Shown here in pieces: positions 39,689-47,753 of a DNA stretch of 64,000 nt. Origin of the DNA: DAOUAT01 sp964551735 (lineage in GTDB: Bacteria; Chloroflexota; Anaerolineae; CG2-30-64-16); the NCBI GenBank assembly GCA_964551735.1, contig CAZKEF010000021.1:1-64000 (forward strand), given 5' to 3'. Position 1 is the first letter of the stretch. Each line of letters starts with the position of its first letter. The translations under genes and the position numbers were made by a program. The notes under the pieces are model-generated. The model saw only the letters and a program-made list of their open reading frames with translations. It searched no databases and was not told where the DNA came from.

Positions 39689-40990
39689 CTAGCTAAAGCG
39701 AATGCGCGGGTTCAGGAAGGTGTAAATGATGTCCGCCAGCAGTTGTGTGCTGACGGCCAGCGCCACCATCACCAGCGCTCCCGCCTGGATGGCGTTGATG
39801 TCCTTGAACAGCGCGGAGTCGAGCAGGTAGAGCCCCAGGCCGGGGTAGCCGAACAAAGATTCCACCACCACCAGGCCGCCAACCAGCCAGTTTACATGGA
39901 GCATGATCACGGTGATGGGCGCCATGAGTGCATTGCGCACCGCATGTTTCGCCACGATACGCCCGTAAGGTAGCCCCTTCAGATAGGCCGTGCGGATGTA
40001 CGGCGCGTTCATCACCTCGATCATGCTGGCGCGGGTCATGCGGGTGACATAACCGAGCTCCACCAACGTCAACGTCGCGACCGGCAGGATCAGCAGCTTG
40101 GGATCCTGCCAGGGTGCGATATCGCTGGGGTAGACTGCCGCGCCGGGCAGCCATTTCAGGGTGAGCGCAAAGATAAGTATCAGGAACACACCGCTGGCAA
40201 ACTCGGGGATCGAGGTTGTGACCAGGCTCATGACCGAGATGGTGCGGTCGGTGCGGCTGCCTTCGCGCAGGCCGGCCAGGATGCCGAGCACCAGCGCCAG
40301 CGGCATGATCACCGCGAAGGCGATGGCGGCCAGGGTCAGGGAGTTGCGCAGCCTGCGCACCAGCGTGGGGCCCACAGGCCGGTTGGTGCGCAGCGAGGTG
40401 CCGGGATCCCCGCGCAGCAACCCCTTGCGCAGGGGATAGTATTGCTCGCCGCTGGCCTCGGTCATGGTGCGGCCGGCCGAGGCGGGGCCCACCCGCTGCC
40501 CCTGGCTGGCCCGGCGCCACATCACCACGCGATTCGCGGTGTCCACCCCCCAGAAGACCTCCTCACCGTTCTCGTCGAGCTGCCATTCGGTGACGGGGGT
40601 CTCCTCCCGCTTCCCATCCGGGCTGAGGCTGATCTCCACCAGCCCGATATTGGGCCGCGTGCGCCACTGCTTCAGCGTGCCGTCCGGCTCCTGCACCCAC
40701 CAGGTGACGTCGGCAAACTCCGAGGCCTTGTACTGGGTCAACGGCTTGTCCACCAGCCGGTTGAGGCGCCAATCGTTGCCCACCAGCCAGTCCAGGTAGC
40801 GCATCGGCAAGGACTGGTCCAGGCCCATCTGGGAGCGAAGTAGCTCCACCTGTTCCTGGGTGGCGAACTGGCCGAGGATGTGGCGGGCAACATCGCCGGG
40901 CGCGACCTCCGAGATGCCGAAGATGGCAACGGAGACCAGCAACATGGTTAGCACCATGAAGCCGAGGCGGCGCAGGATGTATCTGGCCAT
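39689..40990 (-). CDS. Second peptide-type ABC transporter permease B with enlarged periplasmic loop
   Basis: 433 residues against about 310-340 for typical DppB. The N-terminal helix (MARYILRRLGFMVLTMLLVS) and C-terminal channel (coupling loop MNAPYIRTAYLKGLPYGRIV) are normal. The loop after the first helix carries an insert of roughly 100 residues (about 85-190, with EPDGTLKQWRTRP and WGVDTANRVVMWRR) that looks like a small beta domain outside the membrane. The insert may contact the binding protein. Encoded 12 bases upstream of permease C. Confidence 0.9.
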   Translation of the reverse strand: MARYILRRLGFMVLTMLLVSVAIFGISEVAPGDVARHILGQFATQEQVELLRSQMGLDQSLPMRYLDWLVGNDWRLNRLVDKPLTQYKASEFADVTWWVQEPDGTLKQWRTRPNIGLVEISLSPDGKREETPVTEWQLDENGEEVFWGVDTANRVVMWRRASQGQRVGPASAGRTMTEASGEQYYPLRKGLLRGDPGTSLRTNRPVGPTLVRRLRNSLTLAAIAFAVIMPLALVLGILAGLREGSRTDRTISVMSLVTTSIPEFASGVFLILIFALTLKWLPGAAVYPSDIAPWQDPKLLILPVATLTLVELGYVTRMTRASMIEVMNAPYIRTAYLKGLPYGRIVAKHAVRNALMAPITVIMLHVNWLVGGLVVVESLFGYPGLGLYLLDSALFKDINAIQAGALVMVALAVSTQLLADIIYTFLNPRIRFS

Positions 40991-41060
40991 GGCTACTTCT
41001 CCCTGCGGGCCGGATGCTGCCCGCGGTGCGTGCGTGGGGGGTAGGTTGTTGGTTTTCTGC

Positions 41061-41222
41061 TGTCACTCTGAGCGGGTTAACAACTCAGCACAGTTAACCA
41101 CGTAAGACCAGCGAAGAGCCTGCCCTGAGCACAACCGAAGGGGTCTCGGCTGCACAAGGCGAGATGCTTCACTGGGGACTCGCCGTGACGAACTTTGGGC
41201 GGTAGACCCGTTCAGCATGACA
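41061..41222. repeat. Dispersed TGTCA...TGACA repeat copy
   Basis: TGTCACTCTGAGCGGGTTAA at the left and CCCGTTCAGCATGACA at the right, very similar to the 3135-3478 pair but with an extra interior phrase around GCCTGCCCTGAGCACAACC. It lies in the 307-base space between permease B and the binding-protein gene. Confidence 0.8.
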
Positions 41223-41233
41223 ATGCAGGCGTT

Positions 41234-41268
41234 TTTTACCGCAGCGCGCACAGCGCGCTGCGGTAAAA
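41234..41268. terminator. Perfect 16-bp hairpin after the Tat-type binding-protein gene
   Basis: TTTTACCGCAGCGCGC (41234-41249) pairs exactly with GCGCGCTGCGGTAAAA (41253-41268), loop ACA. It is 29 bases downstream of the binding-protein stop on the minus strand. The stem is very stable, but read in the minus direction it is followed by A residues, not T, so it may protect the upstream message rather than end transcription. Confidence 0.55.
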
Positions 41269-41297
41269 TAGGCGCTCAGAGTGATGCTTTGTCCGCT

Positions 41298-43016
41298 TTA
41301 TGCCGTTTCGTCAATCCAGGCGTCGTGCAGGATATCGTAGTTGGTCGGATGAGCGGCCACGTTCTGCACCTTCTTGTGCGCGATGTACCAGACGCTGGTC
41401 CAGAACGCGATGCCGACGGAGCCGCGCTCCTGCTGGATGTCTTCCAACTGGCACATGATCGCGCGACGCTTTTCGACGTCCAGCGTCTCTTCGGCTTGCT
41501 TCAGCAGCTTGGAGAATTCTTCATCCACCCATGCGGTTTCGTTCCATGCCGCCGGCTTGCCTTCCGCGTCGGCGGTGTAGGCCAGGGCCAGCGCCATGGT
41601 GTCCAGCGGCCGGTGCGCCCAGATGGTGATGCCCAGCGGCACCTCGGTCCAGACATCCCAGTACTGGCTGGACGGCACCAGGTTCAGGTTGATGTTGAAG
41701 CCTGCCGCCGCGGCCGATTCTTTGAGGACTTGGGCCATGGCTGGCTCGGCGCGCGCCTGCTGGGCGGTGAGCTCGACCTCGAGCCCGTTGGGGTAGCCGG
41801 CGTCGGCCAGCAGCTTCTTGGCGCCCTCGGGATCGTAAGCCGGGATCGGCTTCTCGCAGTATGCCGGGTGAACCGGGGCCACGTGGGCGTCATGCCCCAA
41901 CACCCCCTCGCCGTACCAGGCCAGGTCCAGCATCTTCTGTCGCTCGATGCACTTCTTCAGTGCCTGGCGCACGCGGACATCGGTCCAGGGTTCTTTGTCA
42001 ACCCGCATGCGGATGACGAAGGTCTGCGCCGTGGGGGTGGCGTACACCTGGAGGTTCGGCACATCCTTGATGGCCTGCCACTCATCGCCGTTGGGGTTGA
42101 AGACGTTATCCACCTGGCCGCTGCGGATGGCCGCGATGCGGGCCGCGGGGTCTTCGCCCAGGTCGAGGTAGACCAGCTTGTCCAGATAAGGCAGTGACTT
42201 GCCATCCGCGCCCATGCGGTAGTAGTCCGGCCGGCGCTTGAGCACGCAGCGCTCGGTCTCGACGTATTCCTCCAGCAGGAACGGCCCGGTGCCCACCGGC
42301 TGCTTGGTGATGTCACCCTCGAAGGTCTTGGGCACGATCATGGCCGGGTAGTGGAACAGGTGCTCCGGCACGGCGATCTGCGAGGCATCAAGATAGAGCT
42401 TGACGGTGTAGTCGTCCACCTTCTCGATATTGGCCGGCTGCAGATAGCTCATCAGCCCCAACATTGACGAACCGACGTTGGGATCGAGCCACTGTCCCAG
42501 GTTGAAGATGACGTCATCGGCAGTGAACTCCTGGCCATCGTTGAACTTGATGCCTTTTTGCAGGAAGAGTGTCCATTCCTTGACGTCAGCGCTGGCCTCC
42601 CATTTCTCCAGCAGCCACGGCACGGTGATGTTGTCGTAGCCGGAGTAGGTGAGGTACTCGCAGACCTGGCGCATCTGGTTGACGCCTTCGATCCACGAAA
42701 AGCGGGCCGGGTGGTCGATGCGTTGCACGCGGCTGGCGATGGTGAGCGTGCCGCCGCGCTTGGGGCCGGCCACGACGGGAACCGCGGTCGCCACCGGCAC
42801 GGCAGTCGCCGCCGGCATGGCGGTCGCGGCCGGCGCTGCGGGTGTGGCCGGCGTGCCGCAGGCGGCAAGCGCCGTTGCGCCACCTACTGAGACACCCAAC
42901 AGGGTGGCGTAACGCAGGAACTCGCGGCGGCTGATCTTGCCCTGGCGCAGTTGTTCCTGCAGTTCAGGCACCCATGGGTGCAAGCCGTTGCTGGGCTTCT
43001 TCTTGAGGATCTCCAT
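41298..43016 (-). CDS. Second peptide-type substrate-binding protein, Tat-type lipoprotein
   Basis: 572 residues. The N-terminus has a charged leader, a twin-arginine motif (ISRREFLRYATLLGVSVG, about 28-45) and a lipobox ending at Cys53 (ALAAC), followed by a Pro/Ala/Thr/Val-rich linker. The SBP_bac_5 domain shows WTLFLQKGIKFNDGQEFTAD, VGTGPFLLEEYV and the C-terminal lobe. Export by Tat implies folding before secretion, sometimes linked to a bound cofactor. It heads the transporter operon next to the GntR gene and opposite the MttB gene, so the MttB substrate is a reasonable candidate ligand. Confidence 0.88.
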   Translation of the reverse strand: MEILKKKPSNGLHPWVPELQEQLRQGKISRREFLRYATLLGVSVGGATALAACGTPATPAAPAATAMPAATAVPVATAVPVVAGPKRGGTLTIASRVQRIDHPARFSWIEGVNQMRQVCEYLTYSGYDNITVPWLLEKWEASADVKEWTLFLQKGIKFNDGQEFTADDVIFNLGQWLDPNVGSSMLGLMSYLQPANIEKVDDYTVKLYLDASQIAVPEHLFHYPAMIVPKTFEGDITKQPVGTGPFLLEEYVETERCVLKRRPDYYRMGADGKSLPYLDKLVYLDLGEDPAARIAAIRSGQVDNVFNPNGDEWQAIKDVPNLQVYATPTAQTFVIRMRVDKEPWTDVRVRQALKKCIERQKMLDLAWYGEGVLGHDAHVAPVHPAYCEKPIPAYDPEGAKKLLADAGYPNGLEVELTAQQARAEPAMAQVLKESAAAAGFNINLNLVPSSQYWDVWTEVPLGITIWAHRPLDTMALALAYTADAEGKPAAWNETAWVDEEFSKLLKQAEETLDVEKRRAIMCQLEDIQQERGSVGIAFWTSVWYIAHKKVQNVAAHPTNYDILHDAWIDETA

Positions 43017-43048
43017 TGGTCACTTCTCCTGTGTTGGTTGTGTGGCTC

Positions 43049-43067
43049 TGGGATTTCTCGAATCCCA
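43049..43067. repeat. Seven-bp hairpin in the binding-protein leader
   Basis: TGGGATT (43049-43055) and AATCCCA (43061-43067) with a five-base loop, in the 198-base space between the GntR gene and the binding-protein gene. The rest of that space shows no clear feature. Confidence 0.4.
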
Positions 43068-43214
43068 TGACTGCGGATGATGAAGCTGTGACAGTTGGTT
43101 GAGCTGATGCAGGTAGACCAGTGTGCACCTCCTTGCTCAGAGGGAAGGGGCTGTGACCCCTGACTGCCGGCAATGGGCCGGCTGCGAGTGTGAGAGCGAT
43201 GATCTTGCTGAGGC

Positions 43215-43883
43215 TCAGGACTCCAGGCGCCAGGCTGAGCCTTCAGCCCGAATCACGCGATCGAGAATGGTGTCGCGCGTGCCGCTGATCTCTGCCAGCA
43301 TCGCCTGGCGTGCGGCCTCGACGTCGTGCGCGCGCAGCGCTTGGATGATGTCAGCGTGCGTGTATTCTTGCGTTTTGCCGGCCCCGCGCAACACCATGAA
43401 GCGCGCCAGCCGGTCGTGGAGGTGGCCCAACATGGTTGCCAACTCCTGGTTGCCCGACGCCTGGGCGATGAGAAAATGAAAATGGCGATTCTCATCGGTG
43501 TAGCGGTCATACGACTCGTCGTCGTCGCCGGTGTAACCGGCGTGCACGTGTTCCAGCTCTTGCAAGGCCGCCTCTGTGATGCGCTGGGCGGCCCGCTCGA
43601 CGGCGGCCAGCTCGAGGATTTCGCGCACCTCGAACAGTTCATGTAATTCTCTGAGGGTGATGCTCCGCACGAAATAGCCGGAGCGGGGCCGGATCGTAAC
43701 CAGGCCCTCCTGGCTGAGCATTTGGAGGGCGTCGCGCAACGGCGTGATGCTGGTCCTGTACGTCTTGACGAGTTCGTCCAGGCTGAGACGTTCGCCAGGG
43801 CGGCGGTGCCCCATGATGATGGAGCGCCGTAACTCCCGGTAGGCCTTGCCCTTAGACGTGCTGTCGACCTCTGCGTCCGACAT
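43215..43883 (-). CDS. GntR-family transcription regulator, FCD (FadR/VanR) subfamily
   Basis: 222 residues. An N-terminal winged helix (about 12-75, with RPGERLSLDELVKTYRTSIT and PLRDALQMLSQEGLV) is followed by the all-helical FCD ligand domain (about 80-215). That domain has His residues in DENRHFHFLIAQASGN and in EYTHADIIQALRAHD, the usual metal/acid-ligand site of the subfamily. It probably represses until a small carboxylate-like ligand binds. It diverges from the first MttB gene and precedes the Tat-type binding protein, so it is the natural regulator of both sides. Confidence 0.88.
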   Translation of the reverse strand: MSDAEVDSTSKGKAYRELRRSIIMGHRRPGERLSLDELVKTYRTSITPLRDALQMLSQEGLVTIRPRSGYFVRSITLRELHELFEVREILELAAVERAAQRITEAALQELEHVHAGYTGDDDESYDRYTDENRHFHFLIAQASGNQELATMLGHLHDRLARFMVLRGAGKTQEYTHADIIQALRAHDVEAARQAMLAEISGTRDTILDRVIRAEGSAWRLES

Positions 43884-43915
43884 GCTGCTCCTCGCCCATC
43901 CTTGCTGATGAGTAT

Positions 43916-43944
43916 ACTATAACACACCACCGATGAGATTGCAA
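43916..43944 (-). promoter_or_regulatory. Candidate promoter of the GntR gene
   Basis: On the minus strand TTGCAA (43944-43939) and TATAGT (43921-43916) are separated by 17 bases, about 35 bases upstream of the GntR start codon. The 14-base palindrome at 43948-43961 lies just upstream of its -35 box. Confidence 0.5.
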
Positions 43945-43947
43945 GTC

Positions 43948-43961
43948 CTGAAATGTTTCAG
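43948..43961. promoter_or_regulatory. Palindrome CTGAAATGTTTCAG, possible regulator operator
   Basis: CTGAAA (43948-43953) and TTTCAG (43956-43961) form a perfect dyad around TG in the GntR-MttB divergent space. The size suits a dimeric regulator, but it does not obviously match the FadR-type TNGTNNNACNA pattern. Confidence 0.45.
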
Positions 43962-43992
43962 AGAGGTTCTGATATGCTATAAACTGCGATTG

Positions 43993-44005
43993 ATATCTCA
44001 GATAT
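43993..44005. promoter_or_regulatory. Palindrome ATATCTCAGATAT at the MttB promoter
   Basis: ATATCT (43993-43998) and AGATAT (44000-44005) flank a central C and end on the first base of the TTGACA box. A protein bound here would cover the -35 region. Confidence 0.45.
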
Positions 44006-44032
44006 TGACACCTGTAAGAACAGGCGTATAAT
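44005..44032 (+). promoter_or_regulatory. Near-perfect sigma-70 promoter of the MttB operon
   Basis: TTGACA (44005-44010), a 16-base spacer and TATAAT (44027-44032), about 65 bases before ATG 44097. The spacer contains its own dyad CCTGT-AAGA-ACAGG (44011-44024), a third candidate operator. A promoter this strong next to a GntR gene suggests tight repression. Confidence 0.75.
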
Positions 44033-44096
44033 AACGCGCGCAACATAGCGCAAACTCCGCATTTCCACAACGCTTATCCGAGAGGAGCTGTTCTAT

Positions 44097-45548
44097 ATGA
44101 TCGCAACGCATGGTATGCGCATGACCAGCGCGCATTATGCCCGCATGGGGCAGCAGGAATGCGAGCGGATTCACCACGCCACCCTGGAGATCCTGGCGCG
44201 CGTGGGGGTGGACGTCCACGACGCGCGCGCGCGCCAGATCTTGACGGCCGGCGGCGCGGAGGCTGATGGCCTGCGGGTGCGCATCCCGGCCTACATGGTG
44301 GCGCGCGCGCTGAACACCGCGCCCGCGTTCATCACCCTGTACGACCGCAACGGGGGAGTCGCCATGCGCGCGGGCGGCTACAATACCTACTACGGCGGCG
44401 GGTCGGACTGCCTGAACATCCTGGACCACCGCACCGGCCAGCGGCGGAAGCCCACGCTCCAGGACTGCATCGAGGCGGCTACGGTGATGGATGCGCTGCC
44501 GGAGCTGGCCTTCGTGATGTCGCTGTTCCTGCCGGAGGACGTGGATCAGCGCATCTACGACCGCTACCAGATGCAGGTGATGCTGAACCACACCACCAAG
44601 CCCATCGTCTTCGTGACGCCCGACTTCGAGGGCTGTGTGGCTGCGGTCGAGATGTGCGAGGCCGTGGCGGGGGGCGCGGAGGCGTTCCGCCGCAAGCCGT
44701 TCGCCACCTGCTACATCAACGTCACCTCCGGCCTGATCGCCAACGCGGAAGCGCTGCAAAAGTGCATCTACCTGGCCGAAAAAGGGCTGCCGCAACTCTG
44801 GATCCCGCTCAACGCGGGCGGCGTGAACTCGCCGGTCACTACGGCCGGCTGCATGGCCTCGATGAACGCCGGCATCCTGCTGGGCGTTGTGCTCGCGCAG
44901 CTCGTCCGGCCGGGTGCGGCGGTGGCGGTGCCAGGCTGGAACGGCGGCCCGTACAACCTCAAGACCATGGTCGGCAACTACGTGCTGGCCGACGAGCAGG
45001 GCGTGCCGACCAGCATGGGCCGGTACTATAACCTGCCGGTGTTCGGCCTGGGCGGCTCGACCGACGCCAAGGTGTTGGATCACCAGACCGGCATGGAGGC
45101 CACGGTCAGCCTGATGACCGCGTTGCTGCACGGCGCGAACATCGTGCACGATGTCGGTTTTATGGACGCGGGCCTGCAGGGGTCGCTCCAGCTCCAGGCT
45201 ATGTGCAACGACACCATCGGCTTCCTGCGCGCGATGACGGCCGGGGTGGTGGTGGATGATGAGACCCTGGCCCTGGATGTGATCGAAGAATTGGGCCCAA
45301 CGGGCAGCTACCTGAGCCACGATCATACCATCCGGCACTACAAGGAGCCGTTTTACTCCAAGCTGGCCGATAAAGGCCCCTACTCGAACTGGCACGACAA
45401 AGGCGCCACAACCATGGAGCAGCGCGCCGCCAAGATGGTGGACAAGATCCTGGCGACGCACAAGCCCCAGCCGCTGCCGGCCGACGCGCAGGCGCAGATC
45501 CAGGCGATCGTCGAACGGGAGCAGGCGCGGATTGATGGGTTGAAGTAG
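44097..45548 (+). CDS. MttB-superfamily (COG5598) methyltransferase-like protein 1
   Basis: 483 residues, full length for the trimethylamine methyltransferase superfamily TIM barrel. Signature stretches shared with the other copies: YYGGGSDCLN (98-107), TKPIVFV (167-173), SPVTTAGCMA, GGSTDAKVLD and HDVGF (351-355). No in-frame TAG occurs, so it is a non-pyrrolysine member. Characterised non-Pyl members move a methyl group from glycine betaine, proline betaine or carnitine to a corrinoid protein. AGGAG (44083-44087) precedes ATG 44097. First gene after a consensus promoter divergent from GntR. Confidence 0.87.
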   Translation: MIATHGMRMTSAHYARMGQQECERIHHATLEILARVGVDVHDARARQILTAGGAEADGLRVRIPAYMVARALNTAPAFITLYDRNGGVAMRAGGYNTYYGGGSDCLNILDHRTGQRRKPTLQDCIEAATVMDALPELAFVMSLFLPEDVDQRIYDRYQMQVMLNHTTKPIVFVTPDFEGCVAAVEMCEAVAGGAEAFRRKPFATCYINVTSGLIANAEALQKCIYLAEKGLPQLWIPLNAGGVNSPVTTAGCMASMNAGILLGVVLAQLVRPGAAVAVPGWNGGPYNLKTMVGNYVLADEQGVPTSMGRYYNLPVFGLGGSTDAKVLDHQTGMEATVSLMTALLHGANIVHDVGFMDAGLQGSLQLQAMCNDTIGFLRAMTAGVVVDDETLALDVIEELGPTGSYLSHDHTIRHYKEPFYSKLADKGPYSNWHDKGATTMEQRAAKMVDKILATHKPQPLPADAQAQIQAIVEREQARIDGLK

Positions 45549-45557
45549 GATAATGTC

Positions 45558-46802
45558 ATGAGTAACGACCAACTCTTCTTCATGCGTGAACCCTGGGCTT
45601 ACGATCCTGCCTATCAGCGGTCAGAGCGCCCGGATGACACCCAGGGGTTCGCCACCAAGGCGCTGCACGCGGGCTTCCGGCCGCTGGTGGATCACGGCCG
45701 GTTCAACTCGTTCACCCTGCCCATCGTGCCCTCGATGACCTACCCCTACGAGCGCTTCGACAAGATCCCCTATCCCGTCTATGGCCGCACCAAGACGCCC
45801 ACGGCCGCGGTGTTGGAGGAGCGGCTGGCCGCGCTGGAGGGCGGCGAGGCGTGTGTCACGGCCGGGTCAGGCTCGCAGGCGTTGTTCAACCTGATCTTTA
45901 CCATCGCCCGGCCCGGCGACAACGTCGTCACCTCGCTCAATACCTTCGGCGAGGGCTACAAGCAGGCCGCGACCCTCTTACCGGAGCGGTGCGGCATCCA
46001 GTTCCATTTCGTGGCCGACCCCGCCGACCCGGCCGCGTGGGATCGCGCCATAGATGCGCGCACGAAGCTCGTCTGGGTGGAGACGCCCTCAAACCCGGTG
46101 CTTTTCATCACCGATATCGCGGCTGTCGCCGATGTGGCGCACGCCCGCGGGGTGCCGCTGCTGGTGGACAACACCACGGCCACGGCCGCGCTCCAGCAGC
46201 CGATGAAGCTGGGCGCCGATATCGTCTTGCTCTCGGTCACCAAGTTCCTGGCCGGCAACGCCACCATCCTGGGCGGCGCCATCGTGGGGCCGGAATCGCT
46301 CACCGAGGATATCCGCTGGAACACCACCGAGTTCGTGGGCTCCACCATGCAGCCTTTCGACTCCTGGCTGGCGGTGCAGTATCTTGAAACACTGTCGCTG
46401 CGCATGTTGAAACACAGCACCAACGCGGAGGCCGTCGCCGAATACCTGGCCGCCCATCCCAAGGTCGCGCGGGTTAACTACCCCGGCCTGCCGGACCATC
46501 CCCAGCGCGACCTGGCGCAGCAGCAGATGAGTGCGGCCGGCGGCATGTTGTCCTTCGTGGTGCGGGGCGGCATCCCGGCCGCGGCGCGCATGGTGGACAG
46601 CTTCAAGCTGATCATCCACGCGGTCACCTTCGGCACCAGCCGCACCGTCTGCATGCACCCGCGGACCATCACCCACGAGCATATGACCCAGGAAGAGCGC
46701 GACCGGGCGGGCATTGACGACGGCCTGATCCGTCTTTCGGTCGGCCTGGAGGATGTGGCGGACATCATCGCCGATCTGGAACAGGCGTTAGGGATGGCAT
46801 GA
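45558..46802 (+). CDS. Cys/Met-metabolism PLP enzyme (cystathionine gamma-synthase / methionine gamma-lyase family)
   Basis: 414 residues, fold-type I gamma-family PLP enzyme. VYGRTKTPTAAVLEERLAAL (74-93) is the phosphate/partner-subunit segment, GSGSQA follows, Asp204 (LLVDNTT) contacts the PLP ring, and SVTKF supplies Lys229. The usual catalytic Tyr of the LYGGTY segment reads Phe130 (NTFGEGY), which may change the reaction. Family reactions make or break C-S bonds at the gamma carbon of Cys, homocysteine or Met. It lies nine bases after the first MttB gene and is surely co-transcribed; a link to methyl/sulfur transfer is an inference. Confidence 0.85.
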   Translation: MSNDQLFFMREPWAYDPAYQRSERPDDTQGFATKALHAGFRPLVDHGRFNSFTLPIVPSMTYPYERFDKIPYPVYGRTKTPTAAVLEERLAALEGGEACVTAGSGSQALFNLIFTIARPGDNVVTSLNTFGEGYKQAATLLPERCGIQFHFVADPADPAAWDRAIDARTKLVWVETPSNPVLFITDIAAVADVAHARGVPLLVDNTTATAALQQPMKLGADIVLLSVTKFLAGNATILGGAIVGPESLTEDIRWNTTEFVGSTMQPFDSWLAVQYLETLSLRMLKHSTNAEAVAEYLAAHPKVARVNYPGLPDHPQRDLAQQQMSAAGGMLSFVVRGGIPAAARMVDSFKLIIHAVTFGTSRTVCMHPRTITHEHMTQEERDRAGIDDGLIRLSVGLEDVADIIADLEQALGMA

Positions 46803-46820
46803 TAATGGGACGCTTTAAGA

Positions 46821-46899
46821 TTGGACGCGGATAAACGCGGAAGAACGCGGAAGCATCTAAAAAAGAATCCGCGCTTGTCCGCGCTCGTCCGCGTTCCAA
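46821..46899. repeat. Intergenic GCGGA-type inverted repeat
   Basis: GGACGCGGAT with further ACGCGGA repeats on the left (46823-46855) pairs imperfectly with ATCCGCGC...GTCCGCG repeats on the right (46867-46897). It is related to the 775-845 element. It fills the 118-base gap between the PLP gene and the racemase-like gene and may attenuate the operon. Confidence 0.65.
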
Positions 46900-46920
46900 A
46901 TTCGGATTCAGAGGTCGAAT

Positions 46921-47709
46921 ATGTATCACCAGGAACGTGATCACGGCATCCGCACCATTCGCGCCCGGCCTGACCGGCGGGCTTACGGCATGGGGCTGGG
47001 CATCATCCTGCTGGACGACGTCTACCCCGGCTTCCCTGGCGACGTGCGCAACGCCAGCGGTTACCCCTTTCCGATCCAGTACGAGGTCGCCGAGGGGGTG
47101 GATATTCACGCCCTGGTTGTGGCCGAGGACAAGTCGCCCTGTCTGGCGCCGGTCGTGCGCGCTGCGCAGCGCCTGGAGCGCATGGGCTGCCGGGCCATCG
47201 CGGCCGAGTGCGGCTACTTCGCCTACTTCCAGCGCGAAGTCGCTGCCGCGGTGCAGGTTCCGGTTTTCACATCCAGCCTGCTTCAGGTCACCCTTGCGCA
47301 GCAATTGATCGGCTCCGATCGGGTGGTGGGCATCTTGATGGCCGAAGAGTGTTACTTGACCGAGCGGCATCTGCGCTCAGTCGGGGTGGCGATCGGCAGC
47401 AATTACGTGGTGGGCGGCGCGCTGGATGCCGGGCGGTGCGTTGAGTTCAACCACCTCTGGACAGGTGGGCTCCGCACCGATCCGCCGGCCGCGGACTACG
47501 CCAAAGCTGAAGCGGAATTTGTCGGCGTGGCCGTGGACTTCTACCGCCGCTACCCATCGATGGGCGCGATGGTGTTGGAATGCACCGGCTTCCCGCCTTT
47601 TGCCCGCGCGCTGCAGCGGGAGATTGACATCCCGCTCTTCAGTTGGGGCACGTTGCTCGATTACGCGTATTCGGTGGCCGTGCACCGGGATTACTACGGG
47701 CATGTCTGA
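46921..47709 (+). CDS. Aspartate/glutamate/hydantoin racemase-superfamily protein
   Basis: 262 residues. The two catalytic-type cysteines of the superfamily are present at mirrored places: Cys97 in AAECGYFA and Cys221 in LECTGFPP. LGIILLDDVYPGFPGDV at the N-terminus and FTSSLLQVTLA after the first Cys fit the fold. Family members racemise amino acids or act on maleate, hydantoins or similar C4-C5 acids. It sits between MttB copies 1 and 2; it may process the demethylated amino acid, but the substrate is not readable. ATG 46921 follows the inverted repeat region. Confidence 0.8.
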   Translation: MYHQERDHGIRTIRARPDRRAYGMGLGIILLDDVYPGFPGDVRNASGYPFPIQYEVAEGVDIHALVVAEDKSPCLAPVVRAAQRLERMGCRAIAAECGYFAYFQREVAAAVQVPVFTSSLLQVTLAQQLIGSDRVVGILMAEECYLTERHLRSVGVAIGSNYVVGGALDAGRCVEFNHLWTGGLRTDPPAADYAKAEAEFVGVAVDFYRRYPSMGAMVLECTGFPPFARALQREIDIPLFSWGTLLDYAYSVAVHRDYYGHV

Positions 47710-47753
47710 TTTACCGGCGATCAAGCCTGGAAACTTATCATAGAGGTTACTTC

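Noticed and set aside
41234..41268. Classical rho-independent terminator
   Set aside because: The stem is perfect, but no T-run follows it on either strand; it is listed only as a possible terminator or mRNA-stabilising hairpin.
43884..44096. Cobalamin riboswitch upstream of the first MttB gene
   Set aside because: The 213-base space has no B12-box-like GCCACTG stretch and is taken up by two promoters and three palindromes.
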